From positions 1 through 27,445 of IMG/VR virus record IMGVR_UViG_3300042010_000252: DNA of 27,445 bases, one strand, 5' to 3'. Source of the stretch: a virus. Position 1 is the stretch's first letter. The number at the start of each line of letters is the position of its first letter. The notes beneath the pieces were generated by a model, which made no database searches, was not told where the DNA came from, and saw nothing but the letters and a program-made list of their open reading frames with translations. Positions 1 to 7,785 of the stretch are shown piece after piece. Made by a program: the position numbers and the translations under genes.

Positions 1-720
1 CGCGCCTGGTATGCCGCCAAGGAGAAGACCCTCGGCGACGACATGAAGCGGGAATACCCGTCGATCCCGGCCGAAGCCTTCCAGCAGTCGATCGAGGGCG
101 CCTACTACGCCCAGCAGTTCACCAAGCTGTATGCCGCTCAACGTATCGGCACGTTGCCAGACAACAGCCACCTGCCGGTGATGACCTTCTGGGACATCGG
201 CGTCGGCGACTCCACGGCCATCTGGTTCGTTCGTCAGGTCGGCACCGAGTACCACGTCATTGATTTCTACCAGAACAGCGGGGAAGGCCTGCGGCACTAC
301 ATGAAGGTGCTGAAGGACAAGGGCTACACGTTTTCCGAGCACTGGGGCCCGCACGACATCGACAACCGCGAGTTCGGCAGCGATGCCAAGACCCGCCGGG
401 AAATGGCGCGCGAGGGTTACGAGATCGACGGCCAGCACTACCGCATGACGTTCCAGGTCGTGCCGAAGATCGGCGTCGACGACGGTATCGACCAGGCGCG
501 GGAGATCCTCGCCCACTGCGCCTTTGACGAGGCGAAGTGCGAAGAGGGCATCACCGCGCTCGAGAACTACCGAAAAGAGTGGGACGACAAGAAGGGCTGC
601 TGGAAAGATCGGCCGCTTCACGACTGGGCGTCTCACCCGGCCGATGCCTTCCGCTACTTCGCGGTCGCCAAGACCAAGCGCGCCACCATGACCCACATTC
701 CTGTCACATTCAGCTTCTGA
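1..720 (+). CDS. Phage terminase large subunit, C-terminal part (5' truncated by window edge)
   Basis: This is the ATP-driven DNA packaging motor subunit; the visible part is its nuclease domain, which cuts concatemeric phage DNA at the portal. The reading frame is open from base 1, so the gene begins upstream; 239 residues are visible. The segment EYPSIPAEAFQQS (near base 50) is the typical linker between ATPase and nuclease domains. The RNase H-like nuclease signature follows: FWDIGVGDSTA with its first acidic residue (D at about base 193), GPHDID (about base 346), and the final acidic residue in SHPADAFRYFA close to the C-terminus. It lies immediately before the portal gene, whose ribosome binding site (GAGG, 719-722) overlaps this stop codon. 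The family assignment is from motifs and gene order and is firm; the ATPase half cannot be judged. Confidence 0.93.
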   Translation, partial: RAWYAAKEKTLGDDMKREYPSIPAEAFQQSIEGAYYAQQFTKLYAAQRIGTLPDNSHLPVMTFWDIGVGDSTAIWFVRQVGTEYHVIDFYQNSGEGLRHYMKVLKDKGYTFSEHWGPHDIDNREFGSDAKTRREMAREGYEIDGQHYRMTFQVVPKIGVDDGIDQAREILAHCAFDEAKCEEGITALENYRKEWDDKKGCWKDRPLHDWASHPADAFRYFAVAKTKRATMTHIPVTFSF

Positions 721-728
721 GGCCATCC

Positions 729-2144
729 ATGGCGAATTTCAGCACTCCACGGGCAGAGTACGCAAAAGCCCTGCCTGGCTGGCAGTTGGTGAAACGCTGC
801 GTAGCTGGTGCGCGAGAGGTGCGCAAGCACGACGAATATCTGCCGATGCCAGACCCGGAAAACAAAACACCGGAGAACCTGGCTCGGTACAAGCAGTACA
901 AGAAGCGGGCGATGTTCCTCAACATCACCGGTCGCACTCGAACCGGTCTGATGGGGGCGGTGTTCCGCAAGACTGCCGAGCTGTCGCTGCCGACCGCTGT
1001 GGAATATCTGAAAGAGAATGCCAGCGGCGACGGCACCAGCCTTGAGCAGTTGTCGAAAGAATCGGTAGGCGAGTGCCTGGACAGCGGGCGAGGCGGCTTT
1101 CTGGTCGACTTTCCAACCGTTGCCACTGAAAGCGGCGTCAGCTCGATGGCTGATCTGGCCACCAAGCGAGCTCTGATTCACCACTACGACGCCCTGTCGA
1201 TCATCGACTGGGACGAGCAGGTGATCGATGGCGTGAAGCGTCTGGTATACGTGAACCTGCGGGAATGCGTGTCTGAGTTCAACGCTACCGACCTGTCCCG
1301 CGTGACGTACACGCAGAATCGCGCCCTGCTGATGGTCGATGGGAAATACGTACAGCGGGTCTACAAGGAAGGCGAAGCAAGCGTCGAAGAGACGCAGCCT
1401 ACCGACAAGGCTGGCCAGCCCTTCGATCACATCCCGTTCAGCTTCTACGGCGCCCAGAACAACGACGCCAGCGTCGATAAGTCTCCGCTGGAAGACCTGG
1501 CCGATGTAAACATCCTCCATTACGGCAATAGCGCCACGGTGGAGGAAAGTGGCTTCATCAGCAGCCAGCCCACGCTGTTTATCACCACCAGCATCGATGC
1601 CGACGAGTTCGCGAAACTGAACCCGAACGGTATGCACATCGGCTCGCGCCGGGGCCACAACCTTGGGAAGTCCGGATCCGCAGTCATGCTGCAGGCCACC
1701 GAAACCCAGCTCGCCCGAACCCTGATGAAGGACAAGGAAGAGCAGATGCTGATGATCGGCGCCCGTGTCGTCCAGAAGGGCAGCGGCGCCGAGACGGCAG
1801 AGGCTGTTCGAATCCGGTACAGCTCGGACAACAGCGTGTTGGGCACCATTGCCGGCAACGTATCCGAGGCCCTGAAGCGAGCCATCCTCGATGCCGAGCG
1901 CTTCATGATGGATGCGCCGGACGAAAAGGGCACCGTGTTCTGGCTCAACCAGTCGTTCTTCGACGAGACGATGACCGCGCAAGACATACTCGCCCAGGTG
2001 CAGCTGTGGCAGCAGGGCTTCATTGCGAAGTCGGATGTCAGGGTGAACCTGCGCCAGGGTGGTGTTCTTGAAGCTGATCGAACTGACGATAAGATCGACG
2101 AAGAGCTGGCCAGCGCGCCACCGGTAGGCGGAAACGATGAGTAA
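729..2144 (+). CDS. Portal protein, DUF4055 family
   Basis: A 471-residue protein that is expected to form the dodecameric portal ring at the capsid vertex through which DNA is packaged. The frame is open further upstream, but ATG 729 follows GAGG at 719-722 with six bases of spacing and gives MANFSTPRAEYAKALPGW, the usual start of DUF4055 proteins. Typical stretches are YKQYKKRAMFLNITGRTRTGLMGAVFRK near residues 55-80 and SGRGGFLVDFP near residue 120. Length and position between terminase and the MuF-type head protein fit the family. The stop overlaps the next gene by 8 bases (ATGAGTAATGA), so the two are translationally coupled. Assignment rests on family resemblance and gene order. Confidence 0.87.
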   Translation: MANFSTPRAEYAKALPGWQLVKRCVAGAREVRKHDEYLPMPDPENKTPENLARYKQYKKRAMFLNITGRTRTGLMGAVFRKTAELSLPTAVEYLKENASGDGTSLEQLSKESVGECLDSGRGGFLVDFPTVATESGVSSMADLATKRALIHHYDALSIIDWDEQVIDGVKRLVYVNLRECVSEFNATDLSRVTYTQNRALLMVDGKYVQRVYKEGEASVEETQPTDKAGQPFDHIPFSFYGAQNNDASVDKSPLEDLADVNILHYGNSATVEESGFISSQPTLFITTSIDADEFAKLNPNGMHIGSRRGHNLGKSGSAVMLQATETQLARTLMKDKEEQMLMIGARVVQKGSGAETAEAVRIRYSSDNSVLGTIAGNVSEALKRAILDAERFMMDAPDEKGTVFWLNQSFFDETMTAQDILAQVQLWQQGFIAKSDVRVNLRQGGVLEADRTDDKIDEELASAPPVGGNDE

Positions 2145-3180
2145 TGAGGGCTTTCTTGAGGACGCCGCCACGCGGCACCAGATTTACGTCCAGCGGTACG
2201 CCGGCGGAAACCTAAAGCGTGTTGCGTCGTTCATCAGCAAAGCCATCAAGACGGCCAAACAGCGCGTTTCGGACGGCTTGAGCGCTTACGGCACTCGTCG
2301 TTACAACTCACAGATCGAAACGCTTCAGGGAGACTTGCGGGGCATCTACGACGACCTTAAAGGACGCGCCCAGTTGGATTTGGGTGAGTTCGCCACGTAT
2401 GAGGCGCAGTTCAACGCGACGATGCTGGGCAAGGTGGTGCGGGCGGTGGTTCAGCTCAATGTGCCATCGGCCGAGATGATCGTCGCCGCGGTCCTAGCCG
2501 ATCCGCTGCAGCTCGAAGCACGCAAGGGCATCCAGCGCATCAGCATCAGCGGTGCGCTCGACCAGTATGGAACCAAGAAGGCCGCTGAGATCATCGGCGA
2601 GATTCAGATCGGTTCGAGCCTAGGCGAGACGAGCCAGCAGATCAGCCGGCGCCTGACCAGCATTCAACAATTGCAGCAGGATCAGGCCGGTGCACTGGTC
2701 CGGACCATGACCAACCACATCGCCAGCACGGCGCGAGTGGAAACGCTGAAGGCGAACGACGACATTCTCGCCGGAATGCGCAGGGTGGCGACCCTGGACT
2801 CGAAAACGACGCTGTTCTGCATGAGCGTCGACCAGACGGTGATCCCGCTGGACGGGCCAAAGCCGCCGTATCACTGGGGTTGTCGCACGACGCTCATTCC
2901 TGTTTTGAAAGACGAGTTTGCCCGCGAGATCAAAGGCTCGACGCGGCCCTCAATCGGCCCTGATGGGGTGACGCTGGTATCGAGCAAGACCAGTTATCAG
3001 GAATGGCTGGCTCGTCAGCCGGTGGCGTTTCAGCGCGACATTCTCGGCCCGAACCGGTATGCGCTATTCAGCAAGGGTGATCTGACCCTGGACAAGTTCA
3101 TCGACGACAACGGCAAGACGCTGACGCTTAAAGAGCTGCGTGAACGTGAGCCTATTGCGTTTGAGAAAACCAGAGGTTGA
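2137..3180 (+). CDS. Phage minor head / head morphogenesis protein (SPP1 gp7, MuF-like)
   Basis: A 347-residue capsid-interior protein of the SPP1 gp7/Mu gpF type, which associates with the portal and helps DNA exit or head assembly. The MuF signature is near residues 205-255: TxRVETLKAND, then LFCMSVDQTVIPLDG (Cys 228), then PPYHWGCRTT with His 246 and Cys 249, the metal-site-like spacing common to this family. The N-terminal half is predominantly helical. The start overlaps the portal stop by 8 bases. There is no fused toxin or protease domain at the C-terminus, which ends shortly after the MuF motif with a helical tail. The function is from the family; exact role in this phage is inferred. 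Confidence 0.87.
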   Translation: MSNEGFLEDAATRHQIYVQRYAGGNLKRVASFISKAIKTAKQRVSDGLSAYGTRRYNSQIETLQGDLRGIYDDLKGRAQLDLGEFATYEAQFNATMLGKVVRAVVQLNVPSAEMIVAAVLADPLQLEARKGIQRISISGALDQYGTKKAAEIIGEIQIGSSLGETSQQISRRLTSIQQLQQDQAGALVRTMTNHIASTARVETLKANDDILAGMRRVATLDSKTTLFCMSVDQTVIPLDGPKPPYHWGCRTTLIPVLKDEFAREIKGSTRPSIGPDGVTLVSSKTSYQEWLARQPVAFQRDILGPNRYALFSKGDLTLDKFIDDNGKTLTLKELREREPIAFEKTRG

Positions 3181-3216
3181 GGTAGTGTCTTGCCAATAAT
3201 CAGCGAGGATCATTGG

Positions 3217-3606
3217 ATGGCAAATCAGACGTACTCACCAAAGCATCTGAATAAGTTAAAAGACTGGGATCTCAAATGGGCTCTGGCGTTTTACGTTGGC
3301 GATAAGGAGATCCGTCGCATGGTTCCTGGTCATTTCGGAATCGTTACTCCATTGACCTATGTCATCAAAGGCGAGAACGGTAAACCTGATGAAATCGTGA
3401 ATACCGATAGGATTCGGCCTTATAGCGAACAAGATCATTACGATCTCTTGGCTTCTTTCAATTTGGATTGCGTCGATGACGACGATGGTTATACGTACAA
3501 AGTCGAGAACGTCGGATCGTTTAGAAGCATCCATCAGAACGAAGCCAAGGCAAGAGCCATCATCGCGATGAAAACAGGGAAATCGGAAGTCGATTTTCCC
3601 GACTGA
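3217..3606 (+). CDS. Hypothetical protein, probable moron
   Basis: A 129-residue protein that I do not recognise. A TTG at 3190 would lengthen it by nine residues, but GAGGA at 3205-3209 sits seven bases before ATG 3217, so the latter is preferred. The product is soluble, with no signal peptide or membrane segment; it has an acidic central patch CVDDDDGYTY and a C-terminal helix EAKARAIIAMKTG. Base composition is visibly more AT-rich than the adjoining portal, MuF and scaffold genes, and the gene is followed at once by an intrinsic terminator (3623-3647). Both features fit a moron inserted between the MuF and scaffold genes. It might alternatively be a head decoration or anti-host factor; nothing in the sequence decides. 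Confidence 0.75.
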   Translation: MANQTYSPKHLNKLKDWDLKWALAFYVGDKEIRRMVPGHFGIVTPLTYVIKGENGKPDEIVNTDRIRPYSEQDHYDLLASFNLDCVDDDDGYTYKVENVGSFRSIHQNEAKARAIIAMKTGKSEVDFPD

Positions 3607-3622
3607 AATGCAACAACACTCA

Positions 3623-3647
3623 AAACCGCCCTAGAGGCGGTTTTTTT
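3623..3647 (+). terminator. Rho-independent terminator after the 3217 gene
   Basis: Stem CCGCC (3626-3630) and GGCGG (3636-3640) with loop CTAGA, preceded by AAA and followed by seven T. It lies 16 bases after the stop of the 129-aa moron and before the scaffold gene. Late transcription must read through it, presumably by an antitermination mechanism. Confidence 0.85.
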
Positions 3648-3690
3648 ATGCCCGCAGGCAGGGCCTGCACTACGTCTCTGGGAGACAGCA

Positions 3691-4401
3691 ATGACCTTGA
3701 AATTCCAACTGGACAGCCTCGAAGGCGTCGACGAATCCATCCAGACCCTGTACGTCGAGAAGGACGGCAAGTTCGTCCTTGGCATTGAAGGGCTGCCACA
3801 GCCGGAAGATGTTTCCGGACTGAAATCCAAAGTCCAGGAGCTCCTGGACGAGAAGAAGGCAGAAGCCGAGAAGCGTAAAGCTGCTGAGGATCAGGCGCGA
3901 CTGGATCGCGAAGAGGCGCTGCGCAAGTCCGGCAACGTCGAAGAGCTCGAAAAGTCCTGGTCTGAGAAGTATGCACGCCGCGAAGCTGAGCTGACCGGCC
4001 AACTCGAAAGCACGAATAGCACCCTGCAAGGCCAGATCCGGGATCTGACCGTGGGCCGTACTGCTACCGAGATCGCGACCACTCTGGCCATTCCGGGCAG
4101 CTCCAAGGCATTGCTTCCCCACATCGAACGCCGGCTCAGCGTTGAGCAGCGCGACGGCAAACCAACCGTCGTCGTGCTGGACGCGGCCGGCAAGCTCTCG
4201 GCGGCAACGCTGGACGAGCTGAAAGCAGAATTTACCAACGATCCGGCCTTTGGTCCGCTGATCGCTGGCAGCAAGGCATCGGGCGGCGGGGCCGGCGGTG
4301 CTGGGAAAGGCGGCGGGGCCGCAAAAGGAAACATCGGCGGCACCAAAGAGGAACGACAGGCCGCAATCGCGAGCCGGTTCCCAGACCTCCCTCAGAAATA
4401 A
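3691..4401 (+). CDS. Capsid scaffolding protein
   Basis: A 236-residue protein expected to guide procapsid assembly and then leave the head. Residues about 50-115 form a long charged coiled coil (LLDEKKAEAEKRKAAEDQAR and following). A conserved segment TATEIATTLAIPGSSKALLPHIERRL follows near residue 122, typical of scaffold proteins preceding the coat gene in Pseudomonas and Burkholderia siphophages. There is then a glycine/alanine-rich linker (GSKASGGGAGGAGKGGGAA, residues 193-212) and a short charged tail that would contact the coat protein. It lies directly before the major capsid gene with 12 bases between. Start ATG 3691 has GGAGA upstream. No protease motif is seen. Confidence 0.85.
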   Translation: MTLKFQLDSLEGVDESIQTLYVEKDGKFVLGIEGLPQPEDVSGLKSKVQELLDEKKAEAEKRKAAEDQARLDREEALRKSGNVEELEKSWSEKYARREAELTGQLESTNSTLQGQIRDLTVGRTATEIATTLAIPGSSKALLPHIERRLSVEQRDGKPTVVVLDAAGKLSAATLDELKAEFTNDPAFGPLIAGSKASGGGAGGAGKGGGAAKGNIGGTKEERQAAIASRFPDLPQK

Positions 4402-4413
4402 GGAAAATCACTC

Positions 4414-5382
4414 ATGTCCCTGTCGCAAATGCAGGTCTTCAACGAATACGTAATGCCGGCGACCATTGAGACGCTGGATCAGATGCTGGTGGCGTTCAAC
4501 GCGGCCAGCCGTGGCGCCATCTTGCTTTCGCCTGACGGCTTCACCGGCGACTTTCTTCAGGAGTCGTTCTTCCAGACCTTGGCTGCCGCCCAGCGCCGCG
4601 TCGATCGCTACGCCGCCAACGGTGCCGCACCGATCACCGACCTGACCGAGCTGAAAAACTCCTCGGTGAAGGTCGCCGGCGGCTTCGGCCCGATCCGCTA
4701 CGAGCCATCGCAGATGACCTGGCTGGAGCGCCCAACCGCGCAGGGCATCGAAGTCGCATCGCGCGCGTTCGCCGAGATCTTGCTGAAGGATCAACTGAAC
4801 ACCGCGATCGCTGCGCTGGTGGCTGCCATCACCGCTCAGGCAGCCGCCGTGAACGACGTCTCCGCAACCGCCGGCATCAGCCAGGCCGCACTGAACAACG
4901 CTCACGCGAAGTTCGGCGATGCGAGCCAGTCGCTGGTCACTCAGATCATGCAGGGCACCACCTACCACAAGCTGGTCGGTCAGGCGCTCACCAACAGCGA
5001 GCAGCTGTTCCAAGCGGGCAACGTCCGCGTGGTGGACATCCTCGGCAAGATCTCGGTGGTCACCGACGCGCCGGCACTGATGCAGACCGGTACGCCGAAC
5101 AAAGAAATCGTCCTGTCGCTGGTGCAAGGCGCGGCGATGGTGCACGACGGCCGCGACATCATCAGCAACGTTCAGACCACCAACGGCAAAGAGCGCATCG
5201 AAACCACTCTCCAGACTGACTACACCTTCGGCCTAGGCCTCAAGGGTTACACCTGGGACACCACCGCCGGCGGCAAGTCTCCGACCGACGCCGAACTGGC
5301 GACCGGCACCAACTGGGACAAGACCGCCACCAGCATCAAGCACACCGCCGGCGTTGCTCTGATCGGTGACGCCTCCAAGTAA
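4414..5382 (+). CDS. Major capsid protein
   Basis: A 322-residue coat protein. The start MSLSQMQVFNEYVMPATIET and the segment LLSPDGFTGDFLQESFFQTL are characteristic of coat proteins in this family of siphophages. Position directly after the scaffold gene, length, and strongly biased codon use typical of highly expressed genes agree. The C-terminal part (GRDIISNVQTTNGKERIETT to LGLKGYTWDTTAGGKSPTD) is rich in beta-forming residues. An HK97 fold is expected from the class of phage, but this is inference. A 9-bp GC hairpin without a T-run follows the stop (5395-5417), which may stabilise the abundant coat mRNA. Start ATG 4414 follows AAGGAAAA. Confidence 0.88.
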   Translation: MSLSQMQVFNEYVMPATIETLDQMLVAFNAASRGAILLSPDGFTGDFLQESFFQTLAAAQRRVDRYAANGAAPITDLTELKNSSVKVAGGFGPIRYEPSQMTWLERPTAQGIEVASRAFAEILLKDQLNTAIAALVAAITAQAAAVNDVSATAGISQAALNNAHAKFGDASQSLVTQIMQGTTYHKLVGQALTNSEQLFQAGNVRVVDILGKISVVTDAPALMQTGTPNKEIVLSLVQGAAMVHDGRDIISNVQTTNGKERIETTLQTDYTFGLGLKGYTWDTTAGGKSPTDAELATGTNWDKTATSIKHTAGVALIGDASK

Positions 5383-5394
5383 CCCCTGACTGTT

Positions 5395-5417
5395 GAGCCG
5401 GGCTTTGTGCCCGGCTC
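5395..5417 (+). other. Perfect hairpin after the capsid gene, no T-run
   Basis: Stem GAGCCGGGC (5395-5403) pairs perfectly with GCCCGGCTC (5409-5417); the loop is TTTGT. There is no following T-run, and the ribosome binding site of the next gene (GAGGA, 5421-5425) begins three bases later. It may protect the 3' end of capsid mRNA or modulate translation of the next gene; the function is inferred. Confidence 0.6.
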
Positions 5418-5432
5418 CGCGAGGACATGATC

Positions 5433-6017
5433 ATGAGCAACAAAATCTGGTATCTGCCCGGTCCGTTCCACCAGTACCGGGAAAACGTAAAGGCGCTGGC
5501 CAAGGAGCGCGGCTTGCGCATCGTCGACGCGAACGTCACCGAAGACCGCGAGGGTGAAGCCTTCGATGTGCCTGAAGTGACACTGCGACAGGCTGCTCCC
5601 GCGACGGTTCTGGTGATCGATGGCCAAAGCGGTGTTGAAGGAGCAGCGCTGCAGGAGCTGATCGGCAAATTGAATGCAGAGCGCGACGGCATCGTGCTGT
5701 TGATCGAAGCAGCCGAAGGTCTCGCTCCGCTGGAGCATCCAGGCGCCGGCGAACTGCCGATTCGCCTGTTCGATGCATTGACCTCTATTCACGAAGGCAT
5801 CGCCTCACTGAAGAGCAAGCGCGATGAACTGCTGGGTGAAGTTGAATCGCTCCGCGCAGAAGTCGCACGGCTGACTCCTGGACCGCAGAACAACGGCTCA
5901 GCTCTCGATGATCTTAGCGTCGTGCAGATCAAGGAACAGCTCGACGCCAAGGGCGTGGCCTACAAGGTCAACGACTCGAAGCCTGATCTGCTCGCGCTGT
6001 TGAAGGCCAACCAGTAA
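5433..6017 (+). CDS. HeH/LEM-domain protein following the capsid gene
   Basis: A 194-residue protein. Of two in-frame ATGs (5427, 5433), the second lies seven bases from GAGGA (5421-5425) and gives MSNKIWYLPGPFHQYRENVK. The N-terminal half looks like a small alpha/beta domain. Residues about 110-145 form a helix/coiled coil (SLKSKRDELLGEVESLRAEV). The last 36 residues, from LDDLSVVQIKEQL to LLALLKANQ, match the HeH/LEM-like helix-extension-helix fold known from phage head proteins and from T4-type and Rho N-terminal modules. Such proteins often sit after the coat gene, and a head decoration or head-to-tail role is plausible but unproven. The gene is bracketed by two GC hairpins. Confidence 0.75.
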   Translation: MSNKIWYLPGPFHQYRENVKALAKERGLRIVDANVTEDREGEAFDVPEVTLRQAAPATVLVIDGQSGVEGAALQELIGKLNAERDGIVLLIEAAEGLAPLEHPGAGELPIRLFDALTSIHEGIASLKSKRDELLGEVESLRAEVARLTPGPQNNGSALDDLSVVQIKEQLDAKGVAYKVNDSKPDLLALLKANQ

Positions 6018-6022
6018 CACCC

Positions 6023-6036
6023 GGGGCTACGGCCCC
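6023..6036 (+). other. Short hairpin with UACG tetraloop
   Basis: GGGGC (6023-6027) and GCCCC (6032-6036) enclose TACG, making a C(UACG)G loop of the very stable UNCG class. No T-run follows; the ribosome binding site GGAGG of the next gene is 12 bases downstream. It is comparable to the hairpin at 5395. Confidence 0.5.
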
Positions 6037-6057
6037 ACTCATTCAAGCGGAGGCCTG

Positions 6058-6447
6058 ATGGCTACCTACATCACCGTGGCGGACGTTGACGCCGAGCTCG
6101 GGCATTCATGGGCGCCAGACGACAATAAAGCCCGCGCCGTGCTGCAGGCGAACGCATATCTGACCTCGCTCAATCTCGTTGGCGTCGATATGGGCGCCAT
6201 CCCTGAAGAGGTGAAACAGGCCGGCGCCGAACTGGCGGTGGTCGCCTCTGAGGGCAAGTTGTACCAGCAGCAAACGGAAGGATCGCTGGAGGCCAAGACA
6301 GTGAAGGCTGGATCGGTGACCACCAGCAAGACGTTCGCCTCGATCGACACCAGTAAATCCACCGCGCTTCCTGATGGCGTCCAATTCGCGCTGGGGCTGC
6401 TCGCGCCATGGCGTGCCAGCGGCTTCAGCTTCAACGTGTACAGGTGA
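6058..6447 (+). CDS. Head-tail connector-like protein (annotated elsewhere as DnaT-like)
   Basis: A 129-residue protein with the start MATYITVADVDAELGHSW and a following helical pattern (ARAVLQANAYLTSLNLVG). This resembles phage proteins that are often labelled 'DnaT-like ssDNA-binding' but stand in the head-tail adaptor position, like HK97 gp6. It lies between the capsid region and the neck genes and has a strong GGAGG ribosome binding site. The C-terminus (LPDGVQFALGLLAPWRASGF) is typical of these connectors. I favour a structural adaptor role because of gene order; a DNA-binding function is only a database-style label. Confidence 0.65.
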   Translation: MATYITVADVDAELGHSWAPDDNKARAVLQANAYLTSLNLVGVDMGAIPEEVKQAGAELAVVASEGKLYQQQTEGSLEAKTVKAGSVTTSKTFASIDTSKSTALPDGVQFALGLLAPWRASGFSFNVYR

Positions 6448-6450
6448 CCC

Positions 6451-6810
6451 ATGGGCCTACGTGAAGAGATCCAGGCGGATCTGGCTGAGGCCTTCGACAC
6501 TGATCTGGCCGACGCCGTGAAGCCATTCAGTGGCGGCGTGACGCTGCCGGGAACGTGGGATCCGGTCAACGAGGTGGCGGGCGACCCTGTTGTCATCGCC
6601 TACACCGGCCGGGGCGTTTTCGACGCCTTCAAGATTGCACAGGTCGACGGTGTGAACATCCGCGCTACAGACCAACTGCTGATCGCGTTGACCAACGAAA
6701 CGATCGGCGGGGTGCCGGACATCGGCCACAAGATCAACGATTTCGACGTGGTCAACGTCCAGACCGACCCGGCCGGCGCCCATTACGAAATCCAGCTGAG
6801 GAAAGTCTGA
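6451..6810 (+). CDS. Neck / head-closure-type protein
   Basis: A 119-residue protein starting three bases after the connector gene. After a helical start (MGLREEIQADLAEAFDTDLADAV) it is mostly beta: GRGVFDAFKIAQVDGVNIRATDQLLIALTNE and INDFDVVNVQTDPAGAHYEIQLRKV. That plan matches head-closure/stopper proteins (HK97 gp7, SPP1 gp16 class), which seal the portal after packaging. The stop overlaps the next start (TGATG at 6808-6812), indicating coupled translation. Identification rests on order and fold pattern rather than a sharp motif. Confidence 0.62.
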   Translation: MGLREEIQADLAEAFDTDLADAVKPFSGGVTLPGTWDPVNEVAGDPVVIAYTGRGVFDAFKIAQVDGVNIRATDQLLIALTNETIGGVPDIGHKINDFDVVNVQTDPAGAHYEIQLRKV

Positions 6811-7385
6811 TGACGAACAAGGCGGGCTGGAGTCATAGCCTAACGGAGTTCGCTGACCAGGCGGGCGAGGACATCACCCAGATGGCCCGCGTGATCGCCA
6901 CGGCAATGCTCACCGAAGTCGTGAACCGTTCCCCGGTGGGAAACCCTGAGCTCTGGCAATCGAACGTAGCTCTGCGCGCAAAGAACGTTGGTTTGGCCGA
7001 CGCATACGACGCCAATGTCGACACGCGCAACGCGGCACGCACAGGTGGCCGAGCGTTCAAGAAACTGACCAAGCGCGAGCGCGAAGAAAACTACTTCGTG
7101 AAGGCGCAGGCGGCAGGGAAGGGATACATCGGCGGCACGTTCCGAGGCAGTCACTTGGTATCGATCGGCGCGCCCGACATGACCGTGACCGACAACGTCG
7201 ACCCGTCCGGCCGCGAAACGATCAGCAAGGGCAGCATGCTCATCAAGGCATCGGGCCAGTTTCCCGTCATCTACATCCAAACGAACAGCCCCTACGGCGA
7301 GGCGCTGGAACTGGGGCATTCCACGCAGGCGCCCGGCGGGGTTTATGACCTCGCGTTCATCGGCGTATCCGAGGCCTACAAATGA
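6810..7385 (+). CDS. Neck / tail completion protein (HK97 gp10-like)
   Basis: A 191-residue protein. The frame is open far upstream, but ATG 6810 overlaps the previous stop (TGATG) and gives MTNKAGWSHSLTEFADQAG. The pattern of an N-terminal helix, the segment NRSPVGNPELWQSN and a C-terminal YIQTNSPYGEALELGHSTQAPGGVY is that of HK97 gp10-like proteins, which join the head completion complex to the tail. The family usually reads TPVDTGxLRxS; here it is SPVGNPELWQS, a common variant. The stop overlaps the next start by four bases (ATGA). Confidence 0.78.
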   Translation: MTNKAGWSHSLTEFADQAGEDITQMARVIATAMLTEVVNRSPVGNPELWQSNVALRAKNVGLADAYDANVDTRNAARTGGRAFKKLTKREREENYFVKAQAAGKGYIGGTFRGSHLVSIGAPDMTVTDNVDPSGRETISKGSMLIKASGQFPVIYIQTNSPYGEALELGHSTQAPGGVYDLAFIGVSEAYK

Positions 7386-7777
7386 CCTTCGAGCAGATCA
7401 GAGCGCTCGTCACCGCGCGCATAGTGGCCTTCACCGGCATTGACCAGGCGCGGATCGATTACCCGAACCAACCGGAAGTGTTCACGCCGCCGCCGACCGG
7501 CCTCTGGTGTCGTCTGAATATCCAGTACGCCTCGGCCTTCATGGCTGGCATGGCCGACCGGCCCCACACCCGCAAGCCCGGGCAGATCAGCATTCAATGC
7601 TTCGCCCGCGAGCGAACCGGAACCAAAGCCATCAACGAACTGGCCGACGCGCTCGAAGCGCACTTCGCCTACTGGATGTCCGGCGACCTTGAATGCATGG
7701 AAGCCAGCCAAGTGGTCGCCGGCGAGTTCGAGGGCTTCTACCAAATCAACGTCAACATCCGGTTTCGCGCCGGCTGA
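7382..7777 (+). CDS. Tail terminator protein (lambda gpU-like, DUF4128)
   Basis: A 131-residue protein that is expected to cap the tail tube when it reaches full length and to bind the head connector. The first helix MTFEQIRALVTARIVAF, the segment WCRLNIQYASAFMAGMAD, and the closing strand EGFYQINVNIRFRAG match the DUF4128/tail-terminator type. Position directly after the HK97 gp10-like gene and before the tail tube supports it. It overlaps the upstream gene by four bases. The tail tube does not follow directly, because the 208-aa moron at 7786 intervenes. Confidence 0.75.
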   Translation: MTFEQIRALVTARIVAFTGIDQARIDYPNQPEVFTPPPTGLWCRLNIQYASAFMAGMADRPHTRKPGQISIQCFARERTGTKAINELADALEAHFAYWMSGDLECMEASQVVAGEFEGFYQINVNIRFRAG

Positions 7778-7785
7778 GAGGAAAT

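Noticed and set aside
654-2171. Long minus-strand frame of 505 codons opposite the portal gene
   Set aside because: It mirrors the portal coding sequence; the plus strand has a ribosome binding site, coupling to neighbours and a known family, while the minus product looks like no family.
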